Shown here: piece by piece, positions 45,817 to 58,010 of the stretch
Layout of the letters: each line of letters begins with the position of its first letter
Numbering within the stretch: position 1 is the stretch's first letter
Origin: Caprella mutica
Taxonomy: Eukaryota; Arthropoda; Malacostraca; Amphipoda; Caprellidae
Direction of reading: 5' to 3'
NCBI GenBank assembly: GCA_947561585.1
Contig: CANNZV010001831.1
Span: 62,001-126,000 of the forward strand
Length of the DNA: 64,000 nt
Made by a program: the position numbers and the translations under genes
Notes under the pieces: model-generated
Told to the model about the DNA's origin: nothing
The model's database searches: none
The model's input: only the letters and a program-made list of their open reading frames with translations

Positions 45817-45958
45817 TAGCGTTTGAATTTATAAGCATTGCATGACTTCACCATGCAAGCAGTGTTGCTTCTTCTCTTTTAAACGATTCATGATTTTAAT
45901 TGTCTTGCCGAATTTTAATGTTTATTGTGATAAGTTCATCGTTCAAGATGTTAAAGTA

Positions 45959-46016
45959 GAACTCCTCTATAGTGAGAGAACTACCCCGTATAGTGGACAA
46001 ATTTTCTTTAGTGTGT
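45959..46016 (+). mobile_element. CTCTATAGTGAA-family MITE, partial copy 3
   Basis: AACTCCTCTATAGTGAGAGA followed by CCCCGTATAGTGGACAAATT and TTTCTTTAGT. It matches only the left arm of the copy at 26565 and lacks the ATATAGAGTCCTGAG segment. Confidence 0.7.
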
Positions 46017-46181
46017 CATGAGGGCAATTATTTTTCTAAGCTGATGCATTCTTATCATCTTCGGTTATGATTTTTTTTAATGCAAAAATACTGTCTTTTT
46101 ATACAAAAATAATTCAAGATGTTAAAAGTTATTTAATTTTTAATTATCATGCAATACTTAAATCTTTACATTATCTCTCAG

Positions 46182-46310
46182 CATAGAGAATACAGAAACT
46201 GCCATACAGTTAATCATGTCCTGAAGTGTTCATATCAGCTGTCTGCTTCAAGTCAAGTGGAAGCGAAAACTCAATCCATGAAACTTCCAACTGGAGTGCC
46301 AATGATCTGA
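46182..46310 (+). CDS. Exon-like ORF after a good acceptor, unidentified
   Basis: TTATCTCTCAG at 46171-46181 is followed by 42 open codons ending in TGA at 46308. Composition is not low-complexity (for example VLKCSYQLSASSQVEAKTQS). It could be a terminal exon of an unseen gene, or chance. No upstream exon is identified. Confidence 0.15.
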   Translation, partial: HREYRNCHTVNHVLKCSYQLSASSQVEAKTQSMKLPTGVPMI

Positions 46311-47523
46311 AACTTCTCCGTAGACTCTTGTTATGCCATTTAATGTACATTAAACGGCAGACTACATCATACGCTTAAGTGTCTATTTTGCATACTATTG
46401 GCAGTGAATAAAAGAATCCTTATTTCAAAATTCGGTGCACAATTTCTACTTTTTTTTCACGAGTAAATTTCTTTTTGTTTCAATTACTTTCAATGTTTGA
46501 TAATTTTTTTTTTAATATTAATTTTTCATTATTTTGGTGCAATCATCCATGATGAACGCTATAAATATTAATTATTTATTTCTAGCTCGCATTATAAAAT
46601 AGTGTATAGAAATAATTAAATTAAATGAAATTTTCGCTGCAATATATTGGGTTTTAAAAATTTAAACTCGTGAAAAATAGTTTATTTAAAAAATGAAATA
46701 AGTAACATAATTAATTTACAAACTATATATTAGTATTCATTTACTGATATAATTAAGATAATAGAAAAAAAAAATTTGATAAAGTATTCGAAAGAAAAAT
46801 GAAATTTGATTAAAAAATAAAAAGTTTTGAAAAAGTGAAAGTTTGTTCACTAAAATTTCTAGTTTCATTGAGACAAACAAATTGAATTAGAAATATTTTT
46901 TGAGTTCGTGTCGCCATCAACTTTTAGGGTGTCACGCCGTCTAATCTTCTAATCCGATGGGATGAGAGAGCAAAGTACGATAAAATCTTTATCAATATCG
47001 ACTTCGTGCCATCGCACAATGTACCAAAAATAATGAATATAGAAAGGAGAAAATACTATATAGAATATATGGTAATTGAATATGGTAGAACAATAACTTA
47101 ATACAATTTGCATTACCTATTCGAATAATAGAGTAATATCAATTATTTAATTTTAAAGAGAGCCCAAGCAAGAAGGATATTTTCCTGGGATATTAAGGGA
47201 ATATCGCATGAAAGAATCATTGAAGTTTATTGAATATATCTGTTTCTAAATTATATGTATTAGCTGACAACCAAACAACATATAATAAAAGTTAATAATC
47301 GAGTTACAAATTAAAAATGAATCATTATAATCAGTTTATATTTTCCCTTCCAGTCAGGTCTACACTACAAATATTCAATAATAATTAACAGTTTCAACTT
47401 GCTAGTGTTTATTATAACTTTCCTTTGGTTGCTGCAATAATTAGATGAGCAAACTGAACTTCATTGCCTATTGATGATTTGATAGTCAATAATGTTCTAA
47501 CATTCACTTATTTTGCTTTCTAA
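46311..47523. other. Intergenic, nothing recognised
   Basis: AT-rich. CCTGGGATATTAAGGGAATA at 47187-47206 belongs to the family at 20692. Confidence 0.45.
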
Positions 47524-47791
47524 AGGGCCGTACAAAAATAAGGTTTTTTAAGTCTTTCCACCAGACTTTTTGCTAAGCTCCTCCTACTTTTTCCATGATA
47601 ATATAAGAAAAACGATATAAATATTATTTATTGGAGTTGGAAATCCATGATACCTGCAGGTATCATGGATTTCCAACTAAAATAAATAATAATTATATCA
47701 TTTTTTTCTTAAATTCTTGTTGAAAAAGTAGGAGGAGCTTAGCAAAAAGTCTGGTGGAAAGATTTAATAAGCCCTACGTGTGTACGGCCCT
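47524..47791. mobile_element. 268-bp near-perfect foldback element
   Basis: The ends AGGGCCGTAC and GTACGGCCCT are inverted repeats, and the arms match almost throughout, including TCTTTCCACCAGACTTTTTG and CTAAGCTCCTCCTACTTTTT. The centre is a perfect 42-bp palindrome at 47636-47677 around CCTGCAGG. A decayed relative of the centre lies at 50789-50822. Confidence 0.9.
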
Positions 47792-48029
47792 CAAACTGTA
47801 AAATTTGAAGAGGTCTTCGCAATGATTTCTAGCTCAAATATCCACTATTTATATCTCATTATAAAAATGCTTCCCAAGTTATTCGAATGGTTATAATCAG
47901 ATAAGAGCTCACAGTTTATTTTAAATATTACGAAAGTTTGCAATCGTAAATGCGGGAATTTTAGTAAAATCCTAACAATATTCTTTTATTTACTTATCTT
48001 TACTTCTACTTGGATTCTATTATGAGAAT

Positions 48030-48372
48030 AAATATAAAAATGACTTTGACCATCAAATAATTTACCTAGAGCTATAAATGACCTTGACCTTTTACCCATT
48101 CGCTCCCAAAATATAATCCAAATATTTCCAGGTTAATGACCAATCGTCAAACCAAATTTGAATAATTTTTGAGTTATTGATTTATGAATGACCTTGACCT
48201 TTGACCTGATCACTTCCAAAATTGTACCAGTTGGTTACTTGACACGGAACGAACGTCTTACCAAATTCTAGGTAATTTGGTTGAATACTTTTTGAGTTAT
48301 GCGAATAACAAGATTACAAATAAATGCCATCTAACACATAGCCTTACGCAATTTGCGAAGGTAATAATAATA
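48030..48372 (-). mobile_element. Helentron-like TGACC-repeat element, copy B
   Basis: Reverse orientation: two ATGACCTTGACCTTT blocks spaced about 120 bases apart and CCAAATTTGAATAATTTTTGAG. It ends (its 5' side) with CAATTTGCGAAGGTAATAAT. Confidence 0.7.
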
Positions 48373-48654
48373 TAAATATTAAATAATAATTAATAGCAAG
48401 TAGGAGAACGATTAGTAAATAACAAGTTAATTTAAATACTAAATAAATTGATAGAGAAGTAATTCAGTAGAAATGAATTAATTAATAAATAGTAAACTGG
48501 CCAATTACTAAAGGATCCGATTAATAATATTATTCATAAAAAAATCATTCAATTGATAAATAAATTGAATTATAGAAACATTCTAGTATTGAATAATAAG
48601 AAATATTTTTGTCATACTAAACGCATAATAATATTCGTAGATTAATTTACCTGT

Positions 48655-49590
48655 TTTCCTCTTTGACTCATTTACCTGTATTCTTCATTGACTCATTTAC
48701 CTGCTTTCCTCATTGACTCATTTACCTGCTTTCCTCTTTGACTCATTTACATGCTTTCCTCATTGACTCATTTACATGCTTTCCTCTTTGACTCATTTAC
48801 CTGCTTTCCTCATTGACTCATTTACCTGCTTTCCTCATTGACTCATTTACCTGCTTTCCTCATTGACTCATTTACCTGCTTTCCTCATTGACTCATTTAC
48901 CTGCTTTCCTCTTTGACTCATTTACATGCTTTCCTCATTGACTCATTTACATGCTTTCCTCTTTGACTCATTTACCTGCTTTCCTCATTGACTCATTTAC
49001 CTGCTTTCCTCATTGACTCATTTACCTGCTTTCCTCATTGACTCATTTACCTGCTTTCCTCATTGACTCATTTACCTGCTTTCCTCTTTGACTCATTTAC
49101 ATGCTTTCCTCATTGACTCATTTACATGCTTTCCTCTTTGACTCATTTACCTGCTTTCCTCATTGACTCATTTACGTGCTTTCCTCATTGACTCATTTAC
49201 CTGCTTTCCTCTTTGACTCATTTACCTGCTTTCCTCATTGACTCATTTACCTGCTTTCTTCTTTGACTCATTTACCTGCTTTCCTCATTGACTCATTTAC
49301 CTGCTTTCCTCATTGACTCATTTACCTGCTTTCCTCATTGACTCATTTACCTGCTTTCCTCATTGACTCATTTACCTGCTTTCCTCTTTGACTCATTTAC
49401 CTGCTTTCCTCATTGACTCATTTACCTGCTTTCCTCTTTGACTCATTTACCTGCTTTCCTCTTTGACTCATTTACCTGCTTTCCTCTTTGACTCATTTAC
49501 CTGCTTTCCTCTTTGACTCATTTACATGCTTTCCTCTTTGACTCATTTACCTGCTTTCCTCATTGACTCATTTACCTGCTTAACTCATTC
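48655..49590 (+). repeat. 25-bp tandem repeat, about 37 copies, with higher-order units
   Basis: The unit TTTACCTGCTTTCCTCATTG plus ACTCA carries A/T (CATTG or CTTTG) and C/A (CCTG or CATG) variants. The variant order repeats exactly every seven units: blocks starting at 48721, 48896 and 49071 are 175 bp apart. Confidence 0.97.
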
Positions 49591-50788
49591 ACTGTCAATA
49601 AATAGTGCAAACTACAATAAATGATTTCCCCTGAACTTTGATCTCAGAAGATGATTACAATCGTGTCGAGTGTTTACATTTCTTTATACCGTTCCTTCAA
49701 AGCAGAAACTAGAGCTTTTTTCTTTTCTCAATCACCAGACAATATAATGGTTTCTCATTCATGAATATCTCTACTATAACCGTGAAGTCTTATATTATAA
49801 TGCAGTGTACGGTCATTTATAACTGTTAGAGAGTCTATTTATTTTCATAATATTTGCGGTAATAAAAGTAACTTATATCTAAGTAAGGAGGAAATATTTA
49901 TATGAGTTCTCCCAATTCAGGATAAACAACACTCAATTTATATTTCGAAGATTTAACTTATTGTCTGGAAAGATTGTAATCTTCTTGACTTTAATGGAAA
50001 ATATTTTGTTTTTAAATAAATATAAATATTTTGATTGTAAAAATGAAAATATATTCACTCATATTTGACTGTTTAAGATAAAATATTTTTAATTACTATA
50101 TGCATGAAGAAGATAGAACCAAGAGATTATAATGAAAGAATCTCAATGGATCTTCTATGGCCCCACCATAACTGGAACAAATATAATTCGAAGCTTCTGT
50201 CAAATAAATCAGTTACTATTAACTTATATTAAATAATTTTGCTAATGAAATATAACTGCATTCCGGCTAGAGTGAAAATCCAAGAAGGATTATTACTGGG
50301 ATATTCCTAGGAATAAATCCTATTTTCTTGCATGGGAAGTTTATGCATGTATCCACACTTTATCTTCTATGGCCCCACCATAACTGTTCCTCTGGAGTAT
50401 ATTGATAAATTAATTTGGGTATAATTTAAGCATTAATGATAAGCTTAATCAATTAAATATATCATTGGTTGTTATTTTGTTAATGATATGCACAGTATAG
50501 GGCTAATACAGACCCAAGGTGTTGTCTTCAAATTGGCTCAGACCCAAATCTTAAGACATCAGGGCACGCACTCCTTATTAATTCAAAGACCATGCAGCAG
50601 CACCGTCTTTACAGCCTGTTAATGGCAGATAAAATTGCTAAGGTGCTTTCCTTGCTCTTTCAACTGATATTACAGAGATGTATCTAAATCGAAAGGTGGG
50701 ACACGTACTTTAGAGTACAAGTTATGCATTGTCGGTAGGTTTCACAATAGAAGAAAAAAGAACAATTATTTGATGTTTATTTTAATTT
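49591..50788. other. Intergenic with family half-sites
   Basis: It holds half copies of the snap-back motif at 50152-50171 and 50361-50380 (ATCTTCTATGGCCCCACCAT), a CTGGGATATTCCTAGGAATA piece at 50290-50309, and the 45777-partner at 50589-50628. No gene is supported. Confidence 0.5.
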
Positions 50789-50822
50789 GTATCCATGATA
50801 CCTGCTGGTATATCATGGATAC
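50789..50822. repeat. Decayed palindrome related to 47636-47677
   Basis: GTATCCATGATACC (50789-50802) pairs with GGTATATCATGGATAC (50807-50822). Flanking AATAATTATTATTATATC resembles the flank of the intact foldback. Confidence 0.7.
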
Positions 50823-50929
50823 CAATTGAAATGGAATTTGAATAATTATTATTATATCTTTTTTTCTTATATGACCGAAGATGTAGAACCGACCGATAAT
50901 TCATAACTTACCCTAGAGTATAATTCATT

Positions 50930-51573
50930 AATTACCTTCGCAGAATACGGCAAGGTCATATTTTACCCGTCGTTTATTTATTTATTACCTTCGCAGAATG
51001 CGAGAAGGTCATATTTTAGCCGTCGTTTATTTATTTATTTATTTATCATCTTGTTATTCGCTTAACCGAAAAAGTGTTCGAACAAAATTGCCTGAAATTT
51101 GATGAAACGATTGGTGACCTGCTGGTAGAATTTTGGTAGTGACCCGGACAAAGGTCAAGGTCATGGTCATTTATGACTCAAAAGTATTCAACCATATTGC
51201 ATGAAACATGGTGGGACGATTGGTCAATATGCAGGAACCATTTTGTGAGATTTTGGGAGCGATCGGGTCAAAGGTTAAATATTAAGGTCAAGGCCATTTG
51301 TAACTCATAACTCAAAAAGTATTCAACCAAATTGTCTGAAATTTGATTGTACAATTGGTCAATGTCCATGATTCATCTGGTAAAATTTTGGGAGCGATCT
51401 GGTCAAAGGTCAATGTCATTTATAACTCAATAACTCAAAAAGTATTGAACCATATTGCATGAAACTTGATGGGACGTTTGGTTATTATCCAGTTAGCAGT
51501 TTATTAAATTTTGGGAGAGAACGGGTCAAAGCGGCGGCGAAGGTATGCGCTCTACTGAGTGCACGTAATCTAG
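50930..51573 (+). mobile_element. Helentron/Helitron-like element, copy C (most complete)
   Basis: A doubled 5' end (TTACCTTCGCAGAATACGGC and again at 50983) is followed by about four imperfect 120-bp units, each with TTTTGGGAGCGATCNGGTCA and AAGGTCAAGGTCATTTATAA-type blocks. The 3' end GCGGCGGCGAAGGTATGCGC has a small hairpin (GCGCTC-TACT-GAGTGC) seven bases before CTAG (51570-51573), followed by T. A 3' hairpin close to CTAG is the hallmark of Helitron-type elements. There is no Rep/helicase ORF, so it is non-autonomous. Confidence 0.65.
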
Positions 51574-52591
51574 TTAACAATTTATCGAAAGTAGTAAATT
51601 TTTCGTATTATTTTGAAAATGGTAATAATTGAAGGATGATACGAAGAATTTATTACACAGGATAAATTATTAATGAGGGAATGTGATAAAGTAAAATTAA
51701 AAAATGGTCATTATTGTAAATTATGTTCTTATATGACAAATGAAATAATTAATTCATGTAAATATTCAATGTTTAATAGAATGTTAAAGGGTGCAATGAA
51801 ACATTATATGTGTCTATTAAAATATACCATTTTTATTTATGTTGATGGATAAAGCTCAAATATCATAAATATATTATAAATAATTAATGTACGTTTAATT
51901 TAAACTTAAAAAATAATTTGATAATTGTTCATGCCCAACTAAAAATGTGAACTTTCACTTCTTATTATATTCTTTTTGCCTTTGAATGATATATCATATT
52001 ATTATTTTAAAGGTTTACCAAGCACACGTTCCGTACTCTGTGGTATTTAATCAGGAATAGCTGCATTTTTGAGCCTTGTTACTTTGCCCATAAAAATGAT
52101 ACAGCCGCTGCATTTTAGAGCAGTTTTTTACGCCTCTGCCTGCATCGCATCTATTGCGCAAAGTGAAACTTTAATTAAATCCCCACCATTTTCTAGGACT
52201 AACGAAGAAGAAAACTTTTCAGAGGCGAGTTGAATTCATCGTTTAGACTAATTACTAAAAGATTTTAAATTTTAATACGAAACGAAATGATATTTTATTT
52301 TAATCACTAAATTATTTTTCAATTTTAATCAGTAAACCATTCTTAATTTTAGTTTCCTAAAATATATAATCCAATTCCAAAATTGGATTACATTTTAATC
52401 ACTTAATTATCATTTAATTTCAATCATTAAATTAATTTTAAATTTTAATTGCAAAATTATTTTAAAATTTAATTAATGATTTTTTTTTCCTTTCGATGGT
52501 GAATTGGAAAAATAATCTGAAAGGAATTCAATTCGTTTTGAATATCTTTTTCTCACTTCCTAAAATTCATTCAAGTTAAGAAAATATATAA
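51574..52591. other. About 1 kb between two oppositely oriented Helentron-like copies
   Basis: AT-rich. A somewhat GC-richer piece at 52080-52230 has no good ORF. The 3' ends of copies C and D face each other across this stretch. Confidence 0.45.
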
Positions 52592-52936
52592 CTAGAACGG
52601 GCACTTGGTACAGCGCATACCTTCGCCGCCGCCTAAAAATGACCTTGACCATCCAATAATCCTTGAGTTATAAATGACATTGACCTTATCCTTTGAACCG
52701 TTGGCTCCCAAAATCTGATAAAATAGTGTTTCAGACCATTTGGTTGAACACTTTTTGAGTTATTGAGTTATGAATGACCTTGACCTTGTCCTTTGTCTGG
52801 ATTCTGGATCGCTTCCAAAATTTTATAAGATGGTATAGACATTGACCAATCGTTTCACCAAATTGGTTGAATACTTTTAGAGTGACGCGAATAACAAGAT
52901 AATAAATAAATGCCATTCAACCTCTGCGAGGGTAAT
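52592..52936 (-). mobile_element. Helentron-like TGACC-repeat element, copy D
   Basis: Minus orientation: CTAG (52592-52595), then CAGCGCATACCTTCGCCGCC matching the 3' end of copy C, two ATGACCTTGACCTTGTCC-like blocks, and a 5' side AACCTCTGCGAGGGTAATAA. Confidence 0.7.
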
Positions 52937-53704
52937 AAACGTATTTGGAATATAATGCTTCATTATGAACGACTTTGCTAAATTATTCTGTACTAACGCA
53001 ATAGTAAATAGAATCTTTAATTAAAACTAATTAAAAGCAGCCATGCTTTATTTTAAAAGCAACTTAGGAAATAATAAATTATGCATGATTTCTTTCTAAG
53101 TTCATGTTTATTTAAGATGTAAATATCAAAGAATAAAATGTTATTGAACTCATGCACAAGCAGGAAATATTCTAATGTTTTTTCCTTCAAGCGACGGCAT
53201 TCAAAATATTCGCTATTTACAATTAAGCAACTAATGTTTGAGATTAAAATTCTTCGTTTATTGCCATCTCCGTTAAATTCCGAAAGATCTCAGAAATGCT
53301 AATTTTACAATATTCTTTACTTTGAAGAGTTCATCAAGTATAGAAATTCACTTGTTGTTAAGACATGTAAATTTTCTCCCTTGTCATAAAATTCAACCTA
53401 CTAATTAAAAATCTTTATGAAGATACGGAAAAAGTAGTGAATGTAATATCGTTATAAATTTAAAAAAAATTAGGATCTTTTAATATGAGATGATACCACT
53501 ATATTTTCTATATGGGTTTTGGTTGAGTAGGAAAAAAGTGGAATAAATGGAACAAATATATCCAATTAGATAAAATTAAAAAGACATATTAGTGGGGGTT
53601 AACCTCGGCCATGATCCAATGTTATGATTAGACAATTCAGATTGATCTACCATGATCTCTATTTCAACTCTAACTATCTGAGTACTAGCTGTGAATCTAA
53701 GTAA
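52937..53704. other. Intergenic, nothing recognised
   Basis: AT-rich with no supportable gene. Confidence 0.45.
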
Positions 53705-54060
53705 TTGCCGAGACTCTACAGTGTTGCCACAGTATTACCAAAGTGTTGCCACAGTGTTACCGTAGTGTTGCCACAGTGTTGCCACAGTGTTGCCACAGTG
53801 TTACCAAAGTATTGCCACAGTGTTGCCAAAACACTAGCAAAGTCTTTCCACAGTTTTGCCATAGTGTTACCAAAGTGTTGCCGCAGTGTTGTCACTCCAA
53901 ATCTGTCCCTTTTCCCTCTGAACAAACAGGCGTTGGTGCGGAGACGGAATTCCCTCTGACGGACTATTTACACTCCAAACATCCGTGGTAATCTTTTCAA
54001 GAGAATATAACACACTATAGCACCAATTTATAACTGAACATAAAGGTGACAATGGGCTGG
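53705..54060 (-). mobile_element. Head-plus-minisatellite element, copy 2
   Basis: The tail of 11-bp GTTGCCACAGT units (53718-53889) precedes the reverse-complement head (53890-54060) shared with 44300-44470. Head identity is essentially complete, so the copies are recent. ORFs in several frames through the tail are artefacts. Confidence 0.85.
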
Positions 54061-54198
54061 GATCATGTACTTATAGTTAATATAGTTCTTACAATTTTTA
54101 CATTAATACATTATCCCCTATTGCTAAAAAATTTACATTACTTTATTTTCCTTACTGCTCCAATATTTTACACAGTTATTATTAGATTGGTGATAAAT

Positions 54199-54261
54199 TT
54201 ATGGTGGGACCATAGAAGATTAAGAAAGGACCAACTTTATCTTCTATGGTCCCACCAACTT
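54199..54261. repeat. Snap-back hairpin of the TGGTGGGGCCATAGAAGAT family
   Basis: TATGGTGGGACCATAGAAGA (54200-54219) pairs with TCTTCTATGGTCCCACCA (54240-54257) with perfect 18-bp arms around 20 bases. It is the cleanest member in the window. Confidence 0.85.
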
Positions 54262-54579
54262 TTTCTCCTAGAGTTAGATAAAAAGAAAGTAATATTTTTC
54301 CGATCCAATCTTCCATTACACTGAGCTTTATTTTCACTAGTACAGTACGTGTTGTTCATCCATTGAAAATTCAATTAATATAATGGGTTAACGATTTTAT
54401 GTAAATGGAAGTATGTATACGCATTATCAATATATATGTACTGATTTAGCAAAATTGTTTTCAAAAAAGTTATGATGTTGTAATTCTGCGTGTTCCATCT
54501 TTAGTTAGTTAGTTTCAGAAATGACATATGAAGAAGTATAGATACTAGCGGTACCCGTGGATATTCCATGTTTTTTTTT

Positions 54580-55615
54580 TAATTTTGGGAAAAGTTTCGA
54601 AATCTGGGAAAAAATTTAATTTTGGGGAAATTTTGAATTCTGAGGAAATTTTGAATTTGGGGAAAATTTTGATTTTTTTTAACGTAACACATGTACGAAC
54701 TAACTAACGAATGAACCAGCAGAATTATAATATGATATTTTTAAATCAAGTTTTTTTTTTAATTCCAGATCTTTTTGAAACCAGATTTTTCCAACCCAAA
54801 TATTTTAAATCCAGATTTTTAAATACAGAATTTTTTTCTAAATCTAAAATTTTTAAAATACAGATTTTCTCAAATCAGATTTTTTTTTCAAATATGAGAG
54901 TTATCCAGATATGTATTTTCTGTTGAATTTAGTTAAAACGTTATGCTTTAAATTTTAAGATACGATTTAATTGACATCCAGATAACAAAAATCCGGCTAG
55001 GATAAAAGAAATCTGGATAACAAAATATCCGGATAATTGAAGTCTAGACATCAGAAAATCCGAATTACAGAAAAATTACAAATCCAGATAACAAAATAAA
55101 TATGACAAAAAAAAAATATATCCAAACCCGATTTATTTGTTATCTGGATCTTTTTTTTTCTTTTTTTTTTGTTATTCGAATTTTTCCGAATTCCTCCTCA
55201 TATCGAATTTTTCCGAATATGTCTTGTTCCGGTTCTTTGTTGACCGTAATTTTTATGTATTTTTTTAATATTTGTTATTTTTCTGTTATTCGAAACTGAT
55301 TCTTTGCGCTATTCATTTTTTAATTTAATATATATCTCATCACGTGGAACTTCAGTGGGTCCTGCTATAGTAACTATATGATTCTTTATTTAATAATTAT
55401 CTTTATTCGTGTGACTGCTTGGCAATGATACTGCCACAAATGTTTAGTTTTAAAATGTTTTTATTACAAAAGGAGAGTGACACATGGAAAGACAGAGGTA
55501 TAATTATAATTGTATATAGTGTATTTTGTTTTCCAGATTTTTGGGTTATCCAGATTTCTATTATCCGGATATATGTTGTCCGTATTCCTGTTATTCTGAC
55601 AATTATATTAATAAT
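54580..55615. repeat. Degenerate CCAGATTTTT / TTATCCGGAT repeat region
   Basis: 54590-54930 repeats GGGGAAAATTTTGAATT and AATCCAGATTTTT pieces. 54960-55110 repeats AAATCCAGATAACAAAA on one strand. 55130-55320 and 55540-55610 carry reverse-strand counterparts such as TTATCTGGAT and GAATTTTTCCGAATT. Together they form a loose inverted arrangement. 54697-54741 matches 18327-18368. ORFs here are artefacts or chance. Confidence 0.55.
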
Positions 55616-56027
55616 GGAATTATATCGTAAATTTAATGATAAAGCGTGACATTTTTCTTGCAACCAACAAATTAAAAACATCCAAATAACCATACAGTGA
55701 TATATCATTCTTGTCAATATTAAAGGTAAGGATTTTTATTGATGAAAAGTATAAAAAAATGAACAATAATACATCAAGCTTTTTATAACTTCCTGAAGAT
55801 GAGATATTTTCGGGCAAATGATTACAGCACAAAAATAGAAATACATAACCTATAAAAATACACAATCAAATTCAATAAATGTAAATATCTTTGTTGTGCT
55901 TATGTTTCAAAACCAAATACGAAATTATATTATTAGCTTTGGATAGATTGAAATATTTTATTTAATTTTAAATTATAATCATAGAATATCGTGAATGAGA
56001 AAAAAAATTAACTTTTCATCATGAAAG
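55616..56027. other. Intergenic, nothing recognised
   Basis: AT-rich. Overlapping ORFs on both strands near 55403-55865 lack recognisable features. Confidence 0.4.
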
Positions 56028-56387
56028 TTTTTTACTGAAGACCCCCTTTCGTGAGATTGCCAGATCATCCATCTAGCAAATTAGTTCGTTCAATTAAGAT
56101 GTGTGCAATTTATTCAGCATTACACCTGGATATTTCTCCTTAACTTACTGCCCATCAACTCAATAAATTCTCCCGAGAACAGCGAGGCAATGAATTCATT
56201 TTCTAAATTCTATAATGTCGATAGTTTGAAGAAATGAAGAGCTTTCGAATGGCAGTAATATTTAAATCAGTTGCTTGTTTACGTTACATGCAATGGGCGT
56301 GACTCCTGGCGTAACGAATCGCCCGCCCACTGCCAACTTATGGTGGGGCCGTAGAGGATTATGGGGGGAAACCTCCTTATTTTTGGT
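56028..56387 (-). mobile_element. 366-bp dispersed element, copy 2 (360 bp here)
   Basis: The reverse complement of 38932-39297 with only small differences, including GCCGTAGAGGATTATGGGGG at the motif end. It is directly followed by TGGTGGCCGCACCATAACTT, another degenerate trace of the snap-back motif. Confidence 0.9.
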
Positions 56388-58010
56388 GGCCGCACCATAA
56401 CTTTCTATATTGGCCTATATTCTATTCTATTTGTTCTTGACGATGAAAGCCACACAGAATTAATTAAATAATAAAATTCGATATACATTTACTTGATATG
56501 TTAATTCATTGTTAAATATTTAATTCTTTCTCGTGTAATATATATAAGTTATCAGTACATTTAACAGACAAATTTTGAAAATTAATAATTGATCTCCAAT
56601 TAAATTAAACTAAATATTTCGTTATTCGATACCAAAGTTCAAAATAATACTTTTCTATGATTTACACAAGACGCTCAAATATTCCATGTTTATTTTTATT
56701 TTCAAATCTGAATGAATGTATATTTTACTTCAGCTATTTTACATTATATAGGCTTTACATCTAAGTTACTGGGATGTTTTCACATTGAATTTCTTGTTGC
56801 TGACCTATTATCATGAAATTCCATTTCTTTTGGAATTACGAACTGTATCTTTCAGAAAGAGAATCCAATTCTTTTCATGCGCATTGAATATATCGTATGA
56901 AAGGAGCTCTAAAATCTATGCCATGATAGAAAATGCGGAACAAAAGATTGATCTATGTGCAAAAGTCTGCTTTGGACGCGGAGTAGAATTTTAGAAAGGA
57001 AAAATTCGGAACAGATGTGCATTTGAAAACGATGAAAAAAAAAGTTTAAAATAATATAATGAAAATATGAATTTGTTATAATTTTTCATGTTACCCTTCA
57101 TAGTAAATAATTTTTTAACATAAAATTATAATAATAATTTATTTTCAAATGTAATATTATTAATTTTCTATATTAGATTTTTAAACATGAATTGTGGTAT
57201 ATTTCTTTACACAAAAATGATCTTGATCATAATAGTCAATAATGATCTTTATCATATAATATTCATAATAGTCAATTTTTCTATAAACTCTATTTATAGA
57301 AAAAGTTAATGTAACATCTTTTTATTAATATCATTTTATAGCTGAACGTATAAAATACGTAGGAATATAAATGTACATCTCAAGATTTTTTTGAACATAT
57401 AACATTATGCATATTTTACAAGAAAGTCTCAACTATAATGTACCTATGTATTCATATGCTAAAATGATTTCAAACATCAATTCTATTGGGACAGGATGTG
57501 ATATTCGAAAAGAATATAATATTCTACACGCATTTGCTTAAGCTTGGGATTTTAGTTATTTTACATACATAGCATCTACAGTTTATCATCCATTGTAGAA
57601 AATAGAAATAAAATAAATGAAATGTAGCCAATTTCGCATACTTTAGAGATTATTTGTATTTGAATATGATAATAGTAATTGCAGGTACGCGAGTAAATAA
57701 ATTTACTTGTGAAGGCTTATATTAAAATTATATTTAGTCGGTATTTTTGGTGTAGAATTATCTCACCTGAAAATATAAAGTATTTCTTAATAAAATCTTA
57801 GTAGCAAATTGATAAATAAATGAGAAACAAAAGAAATCTTTCATAATATTTATATCTGTTACACAACGTATTTTTGTTCTAATCGTAAACCCAGGTCAGC
57901 TAGCACTTCTTTTCTAATTACCATTTTTTTGTTGAAATGTTAGAATTGGTGTGAAGCAGACAGCCTGTTCCCACCATGTTATGTAATACTTGATACCTAT
58001 AACTACATCT
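56388..58010. other. Intergenic, nothing recognised
   Basis: AT-rich. The 69-codon ORF at 56785-56994 has mixed composition but no splice or family support. Confidence 0.45.

Noticed and set aside
56785..56994. 69-codon ORF with two cysteines and mixed composition
   Set aside because: No signal peptide cleavage pattern, splice context or recognisable family. A chance ORF of this length is expected in 64 kb.
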